Notes: generated by a model not told the origin, from the letters alone. A stretch of 37,698 nucleotides of DNA from Acetobacteraceae bacterium (GCA_027487385.1 JAIYDS010000274.1:1-37698), one strand, 5' to 3'; positions 24,301-32,208 are shown, counted from the stretch's first letter. Translations and numbers: made by a program.

Positions 24301-24838
24301 GCTGCCGAAGATGTCGCCGCGCGGCGTTATCCTCTTCCACGACGTGACCGAGCGGCAGGAGGGTTTCGGCGTCTGGCGCCTGTGGGAGGAGGTTTCGGCG
24401 AAGTGGCCGGCCTTCCTCTTCCCGCATTCCCATGGCCTCGGTGTCCTTTGCGTCGGTGCCGAGACCGCGCCGGAACTGCTCGCCCTCTGCGGCATGCCGC
24501 CGGCCGAGGCGGAGCGGGTTTGCCATCGGTTCGGCCTCCTCGGGGGGCGGTGGCAGGTGCAGAACCAGCTCCTCATCAGCCGAGGCCAGGTCCGGGCCAT
24601 GGAGCAGGATCTGCGCCGGCTGCAGGCGGAGGCGACGCGCCTGGCCGCCGAGGAGGCCAGGCTGCGGCAGATCGAGAGCAGCTCCACCTGGCGGGCCACG
24701 GCCCCACTTCGGAAGGCGCTCGGCCGGTTCCCTGCCATGGCGTCCTTCGTCCGGAAATCCCTGAAGGTTGCGTGGTGGGCCGTCACCCTGCAATTGCCGG
24801 CGCGGCTGGCACAACGGCGCGCGCGCCCACCCTCCTGA
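21377..24838 (+). CDS. Tandem GT61-GT61-methyltransferase fusion protein
   Basis: A 1153-residue cytoplasmic protein. Residues about 16-400 and 428-815 are two copies of a GT61 (DUF563) glycosyltransferase domain, with a constant offset of 412 residues. Both hold HLFHR.TPAYGHFVLD, RRIYLSRARQ.AYSQRSL and GAHGSSFGNLVFARPG, the family's late donor-site region. Residues about 837-1005 form a class I methyltransferase of the Methyltransf_24 type: VELGSWRGVSYFTFC, HAVDSWEGDPHAG, VDLLHIDGLHTYDAV and GVILFHDV. Residues about 1069-1100 are a coiled coil, followed by SSSTWRATAPLR, a tail motif seen in surface-glycan enzymes. The likely role is adding two sugars and a methyl group to the glycan exported by the upstream ABC pair. 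GTG at 21377 is chosen; the start is uncertain by a few codons. Confidence 0.88.
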   Translation: MTALAGRAADAGGVPVKLSLIEAAPTRQSFSELLWGDEPGHAAIGPVLRVERMTTVQLHAPDSESATLDRLREIFADAAYTTFPLFAARLHDVGLDLAYGLVTDAEGRIIKETASVAEGTFGGLGDAELLRAGLAGAAILDRPVLHLFHRATPAYGHFVLDGLAQLAAFLRVIQAGQLDVLVPPFLPDWAVRAMIAMGVPELALQRPQGSTLRCKRLVTISAMETLETFFPHPALLTGLAATVLSGLALGSGRRIYLSRARQTAYSQRSLANEQALTELLAARGFEILEPGNMPFADQARAFAEAAVIIGAHGSSFGNLVFARPGTTVIDLMPAGWVGHWGGTSAERWLLNMTTALRLNYELVLCPSRTVQLLPEDDQSGLQKTGMESMPDLALVARVLDGLPAVPGPAPVVQVSLQQAPAAPPAASVRVTLAEAAPRVMPFSDLLWGNQPGHAVLAPERHVARESAVHLHGAESEAAKLAELRIIFADSGYGAPAVMAARLDDVSLDLAYGFVMDSEGRILQETAHVAEQIFGDLAGADLLREGLAGAETLTRPVLHLFHRSTPAYGHFVLDVLAPLMHFLPAIRVGQLDVLVPPFMPGWAVPALLALGVPETALQKPVGRTLRCRQLVTLSAIETRETFLPNPAMLAPMAAAAPLDEARGSGRRIYLSRARQNAYSQRSLRNEEALIAMLAARGFEILEPGNMPFADQARAFAEAAIIIGAHGSSFGNLVFARPGTTVIDLMPADWVGYWGGRHAERWLLNLTSALRLHYEVVLCPSRKVQLELGADQQGLQQTGMESTADLELIARVIESLSPAVPAPRAPAQETGLASLMAPVLDPVFAWPECIGTNSAWWGHVPFAAWLVTTLRPRQLVELGSWRGVSYFTFCQAVLASELDCRCHAVDSWEGDPHAGLYGPEVFEAFSRFNDALYSRVSTIHRMTFDSAAAAFEDGTVDLLHIDGLHTYDAVRHDFETWLPKMSPRGVILFHDVTERQEGFGVWRLWEEVSAKWPAFLFPHSHGLGVLCVGAETAPELLALCGMPPAEAERVCHRFGLLGGRWQVQNQLLISRGQVRAMEQDLRRLQAEATRLAAEEARLRQIESSSTWRATAPLRKALGRFPAMASFVRKSLKVAWWAVTLQLPARLAQRRARPPS

Positions 24839-24860
24839 GCCGGGCGGCTTCCGGCCCGGC
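24839..24860 (+). terminator. Weak terminator-like hairpin after the glycan locus
   Basis: GCCGGGC (24839-24845) pairs with GCCCGGC (24854-24860) across an 8-nt loop, immediately after the stop of the GT61 fusion gene. No T-run follows, so termination here would need Rho or the fold alone. Confidence 0.35.
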
Positions 24861-24983
24861 CGCTCGCGCGCGGCGCCACCGCGCCTGAGGCCTTTTCGCT
24901 GAAGGGCCAAGCCGGGTCGCGGCCCGCTGCCGCTTGCTCCGGGTGGATGGGCCGAGGGCTGTGCGGCGGGCGGCCTCGCCTGA

Positions 24984-25877
24984 TCAGGCCGCTTGCCGCG
25001 CCCCGGGCACGCCGCGCACGCGCCCGCCCGGCATCGCGCCGGCAATCCCCGCCGCCAGATCCGCCGCCGCCAGCAGGCGCTGCCAGTGCAGCCCGGTCGA
25101 GACGCCCATGCGCTCGAACATCCAGACCGCATCCTCCATCGCGGTGTTGCCCGTGGCGCCGGGCGCATAGGGGCAGCCGCCAATCCCGCCCGAGCCGGCA
25201 TCGAAGACGCGGCACCCCGCCTCCCAGGCGGCCGCCATGTTGGCGAGGCCCATGCCGTAGGTGTCATGCCCGTGATAGGCGAAGCGATTGCCGAAATGCG
25301 CGATGGCCTGGCGCATCAGCCGCGCCACCTGGTTCGGCGCCGCATTGCCCGTGGTGTCGCAGAGCGAGATCTCCATCTCCGGGTTCAGCGCCGCCACGCG
25401 CTCCACCCAGGAGAGCGCCTCCGCCTCATCCACCACGCCCTCGAAGGGGCAATGGAAGGTGCAGGAGAGGTTGAAGCGGATCTTCTGGCCACGCGGCGCA
25501 TCGCGCACGATGGCGGCGAGATCATCGAAGCTTGCCTCGCGGGAGCGGTTGAGATTCGCCTGGTTGTGTCCCTCGGTGAGGGACATGAAGAGGCCGAGGC
25601 GATCCGCGCCGGCAGCGATCGCTGCATCAAAGCCGCGGCGATTGGGCACCAGCACGGTGCATTCGAGGCCGTCCAGCTGCTTCGCCGCCTGCAGCACCTC
25701 GCCCGTATCGGCCATCTGCGGAATGGCGCGCGGGCTGACGAAGCTGCCCACCTCCATGCGGGTGATGCCCGCCGCATGCAGCGCGCGGACGAGGGCGATC
25801 TTCGTCTCGGTCGGCACGAAGCCCGCGATGGGTTGCAGCCCGTCGCGCGGGCTGACCTCGGAGAGGGTGACGTTCAT
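24984..25877 (-). CDS. Hydroxymethylglutaryl-CoA lyase family protein
   Basis: A 297-residue DRE-TIM metallolyase that cleaves 3-hydroxy-3-methylglutaryl-CoA, or a related 3-hydroxyacyl-CoA, to acetyl-CoA and a keto acid. Catalytic R11 and D12 lie in VSPRDGLQ. The metal-binding HGHD is in FAYHGHDTYGMGLANM, and the active-site cysteine loop is GGIGGCPYAPGATGN. The length is normal. Its start overlaps the stop of the CoA-transferase gene (ATGA), so the two are co-translated. The pairing suggests activation of a free acid to its CoA thioester, followed by cleavage. Citramalyl-CoA-type substrates are an alternative to HMG-CoA. Confidence 0.9.
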   Translation of the reverse strand: MNVTLSEVSPRDGLQPIAGFVPTETKIALVRALHAAGITRMEVGSFVSPRAIPQMADTGEVLQAAKQLDGLECTVLVPNRRGFDAAIAAGADRLGLFMSLTEGHNQANLNRSREASFDDLAAIVRDAPRGQKIRFNLSCTFHCPFEGVVDEAEALSWVERVAALNPEMEISLCDTTGNAAPNQVARLMRQAIAHFGNRFAYHGHDTYGMGLANMAAAWEAGCRVFDAGSGGIGGCPYAPGATGNTAMEDAVWMFERMGVSTGLHWQRLLAAADLAAGIAGAMPGGRVRGVPGARQAA

Positions 25878-27043
25878 CGGGCTTCTCCCAGCAAGTCGTG
25901 GAACACATGGTCATTGTCGGCTCCGGCTTCGCGCCCCGTCCAGCGCACCATCTGCGCGGGGGTGACGCCGTCGAGGCGGAAGGGGGGCGCGGGGTGCAGC
26001 ACCTCGCCCAGCAGCGGGTCCTGCACGGGCAGCACGGTGCCGCGCGCGCGGAAATGCGGATCAGCCGCGCAATCGGCGATGTCGTAGAGTCGAGAGCAGG
26101 GGACTTCGGCCTGTTCCAGCAGCGCCTCGGCCTCACGCGCGGGCAGGGTGCGGGTCCAGGCGGCGATGGCGGTGTCGAGTTCTTCAGCATGCGCGCAGCG
26201 CCCGCCATTGGTCGCCATGCGCGGATCGGCCGAAAGGTCCTCGCGGCCGATCAGCGCCATGAGGCGGCGGAAGATCAGGTCCGAATTGCCGGCGACGCAA
26301 AGCCACTTCCCATCGGCGCAGGGATAGGTGTTGGTGGGGGCGGCGGTCGGGATGGCGGCGCCCGCGGGCTGGCGGATGGCGCCGGTCAGTCCGTATTCCG
26401 GCAGCATGCCCTCCATCAGCGAGAAGACGCTGCTGACGAGGTCCAGATCCAGGATGCGGCCCTTGCCATCCGGGGTACGGTCGCGGCCCCAGCAGGCGGA
26501 GACCAGCGCCAGCGCGGCATACATGCCGGCCAGGTCATCGCTGATGGAGACGCCGCAGCGTGGCGGCGGATAGTCGTTCTGGCCGGGATTGGCGGTCAGG
26601 TGGCGCAGCCCCCCCATCGCCTCGCCGATGGCGCCGAAGGCCGGCTTGTCGCGATAGGGGCCGTCCTGGCCGTAGCCGCTGATGCGCGCGATGGTGAGGC
26701 GCGGATTTTCCGCCTGCAGCACCGCAGGGCCAAGACCGATGCGCTCCAGGTATCCGGGGCGGAAATTCTCCACCATCGCATCCGCCCGCGCGCACAGCGC
26801 CTTCACGCGGCGCTGGCCCTCGGGGCTCTTCAGGTCGAGCGTGACGGAGAGCTTGTTGCGGCCATGCACGCTGAACCAGACCGAATGCCCGTCCTTCTTC
26901 GAGCCCCAGCCGCGGAAGGGGTCGCCCTCGGGTGGCTCGACCTTGATGACCTCGGCGCCGAGATCGGCCAGCAGCCGGGTGCAGAAGGGGGCGGCGATGT
27001 AGTGCCCCAGCTCGACGATCTTCAGGCCCTGCAAAGGCAGCAT
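25874..27043 (-). CDS. CaiB/BaiF family (class III) CoA-transferase
   Basis: A 389-residue family III CoA-transferase that moves CoA from an acyl-CoA donor to a carboxylate. The N-terminal LQGLKIVELGHYIAAPFCTR and LADLGAEVIKVEPPEGDPFR are diagnostic. The catalytic aspartate is in SISDDLAGMYA (residues 169-170). The C-terminal part carries TNTYPCADGKWLCVAGNSD and EVPCSRLYDIAD. It is the first gene of the pair with the HMG-CoA-lyase-like gene. The natural substrate cannot be told from sequence, but the partner lyase points to a branched dicarboxylic or 3-hydroxy acid such as 3-hydroxy-3-methylglutarate or citramalate. Confidence 0.92.
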   Translation of the reverse strand: MLPLQGLKIVELGHYIAAPFCTRLLADLGAEVIKVEPPEGDPFRGWGSKKDGHSVWFSVHGRNKLSVTLDLKSPEGQRRVKALCARADAMVENFRPGYLERIGLGPAVLQAENPRLTIARISGYGQDGPYRDKPAFGAIGEAMGGLRHLTANPGQNDYPPPRCGVSISDDLAGMYAALALVSACWGRDRTPDGKGRILDLDLVSSVFSLMEGMLPEYGLTGAIRQPAGAAIPTAAPTNTYPCADGKWLCVAGNSDLIFRRLMALIGREDLSADPRMATNGGRCAHAEELDTAIAAWTRTLPAREAEALLEQAEVPCSRLYDIADCAADPHFRARGTVLPVQDPLLGEVLHPAPPFRLDGVTPAQMVRWTGREAGADNDHVFHDLLGEAR

Positions 27044-27287
27044 GCGGTTTCCCCCAACCAGAGTGGCTTGGCTTTAGACTCCCGACTTCGTTTTGGGAAA
27101 TCGCCTCATGCAAGGCCCGAGGCAAGGATGTGGGCCGCTTCGGCTTTGCCGGAGCCTCTCGGGCGGGCTTGGTCCAGCGGGAAGCGGCCCCGCCGGCGTT
27201 GCGGCAGCCGATAGGCCCGGAGCGCTTCAGCGGAACGTCCCACATCGGGACCGGCGGTCAAACCCATGCCGGCTGGTGGCAGGGAGG

Positions 27288-27310
27288 GCGAGGGGGCAAA
27301 GCCCCCTCGC
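27288..27310 (-). terminator. Strong hairpin downstream of the DUF1254 gene
   Basis: GCGAGGGGGC and GCCCCCTCGC form a perfect 10-bp stem with a 3-nt loop, 12 bp after the stop of the DUF1254 gene on the minus strand. There is no following T-run, so it is a probable but non-canonical terminator. The rest of the 27044-27322 gap shows no gene. Confidence 0.5.
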
Positions 27311-27322
27311 GACAGTCCGGGA

Positions 27323-28861
27323 TCAACCCTGGAGTTCGATGTCGCCCGGCCTCCAGCTCTTGTCGAACCAGGGCTGCAGCGGCCCATAGAGCCGCAGGAT
27401 CACGAACCACGACTTGCCCGGGATGGTCTGCACCCAATTGCCCTGCCGCCCCGCCGGCGCCGTCGGCCCGAACCAGATATCCACCGAGCGGTCCGGGTTC
27501 AGCTGCAAGCCCGGGCTCTGGCTGCTGACGGAGGGGAAGCGGTTGTCGGTCTGCAGCATCGAGCGCGTCTGCGTGTCATAGACGATGGCCGACCAGAAGG
27601 TCCGCACCGGCACGGGGCCGGGCAGGCGCAGCCGATAGGTCTTGCCGCCATCAAAGGCGTTGCCCTGCGAATCCTCGGCCGTCCAGGGATAGGTCGAGCC
27701 CTCGCCCACGATCTGCGTGTCCATCGCGGGCGTCACGCCGGTCGCCGCGAAGAAGTAGAAGGAGCGCGCATTGAGGTTGGGCACGCCGGGCTGGCGCTCG
27801 AATTTGTAGCCGCCCACGAAGGCGAATTTCCAGCGGCGGTCGGGGAAGATGATCCCCTCGGGGTCGCGCATCCGGTAGAAGAGGGCGCGCGCCGTGGCAT
27901 CACCCACCGCCGCCGCCTCGGTCAGGATGCGGCGCATGCGGGCATCGGGCTGGAAGGGGCGGCCCTTCTGGATGCCGGCCGCCGCGAAATAGCCAAGGCT
28001 TGTGGCATCCGTGGCCTCCAGCGGCTCTTCCTGGACCACGGTGTTCAGCAATTCCCAGAAGCGGAAATCGGCCGGGCCCACCATGTTGAAGGGGCGCGTG
28101 GAGCCATCCACGAAGGTCAGCGCCGGTGGGTTCGCGGCCTGGCCCAGCGGATAGACGCGCGTGCGCGCCTTCACCACGGCGACGCCGGGGCGCGGGTCGC
28201 CATTCTCCAGGAAGCTGCGCCAGATCACGAGATTCCCGAAGGTCTTCGGGCGTACCACGATGTGATCGGCCGGCACGGGGCCGGTATAGCCCGGCGGCAG
28301 GATCAGGTACTTGCCGCCCCGGCCGCGATCCTCGCCCGTCAGGCCGAGATCGGTGACCCAGAAATAGTACATGTCGTTGATGAGGCCGAGCACGCGCGGC
28401 GGCACCTCGATGACCAGCGGGCCGTTCCGCAGGTCAATCCAGAACCAGGTGTAGGGCGTGTTGTCATTGGCGGTGAGCTCCACCGTGCGGCTGTCCACCA
28501 GCTGCTCCCAGATCGGGATGGTGGTGTTGTCCGGGCCGAAGCTGCGGATGGCCTGGCGGTTGAAGGCCTGGTTCACGGCGGGGATGCCGAGGAGATAGGC
28601 CTGCACCGCCTGCTGGAAGATCAGGTTGTCATAGATCAGATCCGTACTCGGCCCATCCGGCACGCCGTCGAAGAAATTCAGCCGGCCGAAGCGCGTCTCG
28701 ATGGAGGGGGGCGAGGCGACGCCGGGCGGCATGGGCGTGGTGTAGCGGAAGGCCGGCGGCGTCGGCGTGCCGGTGAGCGGCTGCGCCTGGGCGCTGCGCA
28801 GGGCAGCCGGCACGAGGCTGGCGGCGGCCGCGATGGCGGCGAGGTCACGTCTTTTGGTCAC
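27323..28861 (-). CDS. DUF1254/DUF1214 domain secreted protein
   Basis: A 512-residue protein exported by an N-terminal signal (TKRRDLAAIAAAASLVPA, then ALRSAQAQ; the twin arginine suggests Tat). The DUF1254 half includes AYLLGIPAVNQAFNRQAIR, WIDLRNGPLVIEVPPRVLG and DMYYFWVTDLG. The DUF1214 half includes FWSAIVYDTQTRSML and GNWVQTIPGKSWFVILRLYG near the C-terminus. The biochemical role of this family is not established. I chose GTG at 28861, because GAGGAAA precedes it by a good distance; the longer frame begins at TTG 28885 with no such site. It is the last gene of the arylsulfatase cluster, 153 bp after the small Tat-type protein. Confidence 0.87.
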   Translation of the reverse strand: MTKRRDLAAIAAAASLVPAALRSAQAQPLTGTPTPPAFRYTTPMPPGVASPPSIETRFGRLNFFDGVPDGPSTDLIYDNLIFQQAVQAYLLGIPAVNQAFNRQAIRSFGPDNTTIPIWEQLVDSRTVELTANDNTPYTWFWIDLRNGPLVIEVPPRVLGLINDMYYFWVTDLGLTGEDRGRGGKYLILPPGYTGPVPADHIVVRPKTFGNLVIWRSFLENGDPRPGVAVVKARTRVYPLGQAANPPALTFVDGSTRPFNMVGPADFRFWELLNTVVQEEPLEATDATSLGYFAAAGIQKGRPFQPDARMRRILTEAAAVGDATARALFYRMRDPEGIIFPDRRWKFAFVGGYKFERQPGVPNLNARSFYFFAATGVTPAMDTQIVGEGSTYPWTAEDSQGNAFDGGKTYRLRLPGPVPVRTFWSAIVYDTQTRSMLQTDNRFPSVSSQSPGLQLNPDRSVDIWFGPTAPAGRQGNWVQTIPGKSWFVILRLYGPLQPWFDKSWRPGDIELQG

Positions 28862-28948
28862 TGGGCTTTCCTCTTGATCGGTCAAATCATTCTGGTTGTT
28901 GGGGACAGGTTCGCCGAAGGGTTCCGCATGGTGCGCGCCGGCGCGGCC

Positions 28949-28970
28949 ATGGCGCCGCCCCTGGCGCCAT
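28949..28970. repeat. Perfect 8-bp inverted repeat in the DUF1254 leader
   Basis: ATGGCGCC (28949-28956) and GGCGCCAT (28963-28970) are exact reverse complements around a 6-nt loop. They lie in the 153-bp gap before the DUF1254 gene and could form an RNA hairpin that sets its expression relative to the upstream genes. Confidence 0.45.
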
Positions 28971-29014
28971 GATGCATCTCAGGCGCAGCGGGCAGGGCTG
29001 CCGCGCCGCCTGGC

Positions 29015-29524
29015 TCAGCGCCAGCCCACGCCGCGCGCGCCACGGCCCACGCCATGGAAGCCCGGCCCCACGCCGCCGCCCACGCCGATCCAGTCAATGA
29101 ACAGCGTCGTGGCGCCACCGGCCCGCGGCACCGGCCCCTGGATCACGCGATAGCGATAAGAGAGGTCCCGCCCTTCCAGTTGCGGATGGCTGATGCGGAT
29201 GATGGCGATGCCATTCTCGGCGCGCCCGGGCTCATAGACCGAGAGGCTGGCATTGGGCGGATCGGCCGCGAAATTGTCGGGGCCGGCGCGGGCCGTCCAT
29301 TCTTCCAGATAGGCCGCCATGGTCAGATGGCCGGCGATGCGGTTCGGGCGGTCGGTGAAGTAGACCGTCTGCGGGCTGACGCCGACCAGGCGGATCCTGT
29401 CCTCCGTGGCGGTCAGGCTCTCGGCCATCTGCACGAACATGAATTGCAGGGGTGCCGCCTGGGCACGCGCCGGGCTCGGCAGGGCAAGCAGCCCACCGAG
29501 ACCGGCGAGGAAGGAACGGCGCAT
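29015..29524 (-). CDS. Small Tat-type secreted protein of unknown function
   Basis: A 169-residue protein with a twin-arginine signal (MRRSFLAGLGGLLALPSPARAQA, written as MRRSFLAGLGG and LLALPSPARAQA). The mature domain has FVQMAESLTATEDRIRLVGV, SPQTVYFTDRPNRIAGHLTM and AAYLEEWTARAGPDNFAAD. I do not recognise a named family, though proteins with a similar YFTDRP..IAGHLT segment occur beside sulfatase and DUF1254 genes as far as I recall. The C-terminus is glycine-rich (GVGGGVGPGFHGVGRGARGVGWR in two parts: GVGGGVGPGFHG and VGRGARGVGWR). It lies 54 bp after the arylsulfatase gene and is probably co-transcribed. Confidence 0.72.
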   Translation of the reverse strand: MRRSFLAGLGGLLALPSPARAQAAPLQFMFVQMAESLTATEDRIRLVGVSPQTVYFTDRPNRIAGHLTMAAYLEEWTARAGPDNFAADPPNASLSVYEPGRAENGIAIIRISHPQLEGRDLSYRYRVIQGPVPRAGGATTLFIDWIGVGGGVGPGFHGVGRGARGVGWR

Positions 29525-29578
29525 GGGGAATCTCCCTGGGGCTTTATGGCGGAAGGGCGGGCAAACCCCGCCCTCCGG

Positions 29579-32134
29579 TCACCGGGTCCGCGTCGGCGGA
29601 ACCGGCGGGGGCAGCGCGGTGGGCGGGGTGGCGGCTGCCGGTGCCGATGCAGCCGCGGCGCGGGCGGCCATCGCCTCGGCAAAGGCCTGGACCGCGGCCG
29701 GCGTTACCGAACTGTCGCCCAGATCCACCGTGATGCGCGCCAGGCGGCCCGTGAAGTTGAAGGGCACCTGGTAGTCCCGGTCATCCACCGGGGTGCCGGT
29801 ATCGAGGCCCACATCGAAGGTCTCATCCCAGGCATAGGTGAAGGGCACGCCGCGCGGGATGCTCTGCTGCGCCACCTGCTGACCATTCACCGAGAGCGTG
29901 CCCGTGCCGCCATGGCCGAAGGGCACCGGCCCCTGCGGGTTCAGTGCGAAGTCGAAGAGGAGCGTATGGCGGCCCGGCGGCAGCGCGGCCGGCGCCTCCC
30001 ACTTCACGCGCTGCAGGCTGAGCAGGTTCAGCGTGAAGACCGGCCGGCTCTCACGCAGGTAGAAGCCCCAGCCGCCGAAGCGCCCGCCCTGCGTCACCAG
30101 CATGCCATTCGCACCACCGGCCGGCACCTCGATCTCCGCCGTGATCCGGTAGGAGCGGTTGAGGATGTTCGGCGCCGCATTGGCCTGGGTGCAGCAGGAG
30201 GGGCCGGTATAGACGAATTGCCGGCGGCCCGCCGCCGGGCCCGGCCGGGGCGCGATCATCCGGGTCAGCGTCGTCATGTCGAGCGGGAAGACCTGGTTGC
30301 GCGCCGCCTCCATGGTGAAGATCTCACGCATCGCGCGCAGCCGCTCGGGGAAGCGCGCCGCGAGGTTGTTCATCTGCGTGGGATCATCGGCGAGGTTGTA
30401 GAGCTCCCAGGGCAGCCCGCCCGCCACATCGGTCGGGCGCGGGGCCAGCGCATCCCAGGGCGGCGCCGGCGGCGTCGTGTTGGCGAACCAGCCATCGTGG
30501 TAGATGCCCTGATTGCCCAGGATCTCGAAATATTGCGTCCGCCGGGTGGAGGGCGCGTTCGCCCCTGCCGCCGGGAAGGTATAGGCCATGCTGGTGCCCG
30601 AGATCGGCCTCTGGGTGATGCCGTTCACCGATTGCGGCTGCGGGATGCCCGCCGCTTCGAGGATGGTCGGTACCACGTCGATCACATGGTGGAACTGGTG
30701 GCGCGTGGCGCCGCGCTCGGCGATGCCGCGCGGCCAGGAGACGGCCATGCCGTTGCGCGTGCCGCCGAAATGCGAAGCGACCTGCTTGGTCCAGCGATAG
30801 GGCGTGCCGAAGGCCCAGGTCCAGCCGACCGCCATATGGGCATAGGTCTGGTCGCTGCCCCAGGCGTCATAGAGCCGCATCTGCTGCTCGGCCGTCAGGC
30901 CCACGCCATTGAAATACATCACCTCGTTCGGCGTGCCGTTCAGCGAGCCCTCGGCGCTGCTGCCATTGTCGCCGCTGATGTAGATGATCAACGTGTTGTC
31001 GCGCTGCCCCTGGCGCTCCACCTCGGCGATGACGCGGCCGATCTCGTGGTCGGTGTAGGCGAGGTAGGCGGCATAGACATTGGCCTGGCGGATGAAGAGC
31101 CGCTTTTCCACATCGGAGAGGCTGGACCAGCGCTGCAGGAAATCCGGCCAGGGGGTGAGCTGCGCATTGGCCGGGATCACGCCCATGCGCTGCTGGTTGG
31201 CGAAGATGCGCTCGCGCAGCACCTCCCAGCCATCATTGAACAGGTTCATCGCCTCGATGCGCTCGATCCATTCGCGCGGCGGATGGTGCGGCGCATGGGT
31301 GCCGCCGGGCGCGTAATGGATGAACCAGGGGCGGTTGGGCGCGATCTCGGTGTTGGTGCGGATATAGGTGATGGCGTCATCCGCCATTGCCGTGATCAGG
31401 TTGAAGCCCGGATTGCCGACGTAAGGGTGGATCGGCGTCGTGTTGCGGAACAGGTTGCCCGGCTGCCACTGGCTCGTGTCGCCGCCGAGGAAGCCGTAGA
31501 AATAATCGAAGCCCATCCCCGTCGGCCAATTGGTGAAGGGGCCGGCGGCCGAGGCCTCCCAGGCGGGGGTGTTGTGGTTCTTGCCGAACCAGGCCGTGGC
31601 ATAGCCATTCTGCTGCAGCATGGCGGCGATGGTCGCCGTCTCGCGCGGGATGATGGAATTGTAGCCGGGGAATCCGGTGGAAAGCTCGCCGATATTGCCG
31701 GTGCCCACCTCATGGTGGTTGCGCCCGGTGAGCAGCGCGGCGCGGGTGGGCGAGCAGAGCGCCGTGGTGTGGAAGGTGGTGTAGCGCAGCCCGGCCGCCG
31801 CCACGGCATCGAGCGTGGGCGTCGGGATCACGCCGCCGAAGGTGGTGGGCGCGGCGAAGCCCACATCATCCGTCAGGATCAGCAGCACATTCGGCGCATT
31901 GGCGGGCGGCATGATCTGCGGCGGCCAGGCGGGCTGGCTGTCAATCGCATTGGGCAGGATCTGGCCGGTGAAGGGCGGGCTGGGGGGCGGCAATTGCAGG
32001 CCCTGGGGCGTCATCACCGTGCTGGTGGCGCCGGGCGTGCCGCGAATCTGCTGGGCCGTGGCCAGGGGCATGCTGGCCAGGAGGAGGAGGGCCGGCAGCC
32101 AAGCCTGGCGGGCGAGGCTCTTCGCGTGTGTCAT
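29579..32134 (-). CDS. Arylsulfatase, periplasmic, formylglycine type
   Basis: An 851-residue sulfatase with signal peptide (LPALLLLASMPLATAQ). Metal site D89-D90 lies in NVLLILTDDVGF. The signature LCSPTRAALLTGR carries Cys127, which must be oxidised to formylglycine in the C-x-P-x-R context. Further active-site parts are WFGKNHNTP, GGTHAPHHPP and YISGDNGSS. The catalytic domain ends near residue 600; the rest is a beta-sandwich C-terminal region (for example GMLVTQGGRFGGWGFYL) and a Pro/Ala tail. It cleaves sulfate esters, probably as a sulfur or carbon source. No formylglycine-generating enzyme or sulfate permease gene is in the window. A regulator of AraC type lies 127 bp upstream on the same strand. 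Confidence 0.93.
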   Translation of the reverse strand: MTHAKSLARQAWLPALLLLASMPLATAQQIRGTPGATSTVMTPQGLQLPPPSPPFTGQILPNAIDSQPAWPPQIMPPANAPNVLLILTDDVGFAAPTTFGGVIPTPTLDAVAAAGLRYTTFHTTALCSPTRAALLTGRNHHEVGTGNIGELSTGFPGYNSIIPRETATIAAMLQQNGYATAWFGKNHNTPAWEASAAGPFTNWPTGMGFDYFYGFLGGDTSQWQPGNLFRNTTPIHPYVGNPGFNLITAMADDAITYIRTNTEIAPNRPWFIHYAPGGTHAPHHPPREWIERIEAMNLFNDGWEVLRERIFANQQRMGVIPANAQLTPWPDFLQRWSSLSDVEKRLFIRQANVYAAYLAYTDHEIGRVIAEVERQGQRDNTLIIYISGDNGSSAEGSLNGTPNEVMYFNGVGLTAEQQMRLYDAWGSDQTYAHMAVGWTWAFGTPYRWTKQVASHFGGTRNGMAVSWPRGIAERGATRHQFHHVIDVVPTILEAAGIPQPQSVNGITQRPISGTSMAYTFPAAGANAPSTRRTQYFEILGNQGIYHDGWFANTTPPAPPWDALAPRPTDVAGGLPWELYNLADDPTQMNNLAARFPERLRAMREIFTMEAARNQVFPLDMTTLTRMIAPRPGPAAGRRQFVYTGPSCCTQANAAPNILNRSYRITAEIEVPAGGANGMLVTQGGRFGGWGFYLRESRPVFTLNLLSLQRVKWEAPAALPPGRHTLLFDFALNPQGPVPFGHGGTGTLSVNGQQVAQQSIPRGVPFTYAWDETFDVGLDTGTPVDDRDYQVPFNFTGRLARITVDLGDSSVTPAAVQAFAEAMAARAAAASAPAAATPPTALPPPVPPTRTR

Positions 32135-32208
32135 GGGCCTTCCTTCTTGGAATCGGGCGTCTTTGGTGGCGCCTGCGGATTTCTGAGGGTGACTGTGGGC
32201 GCTGCCCG

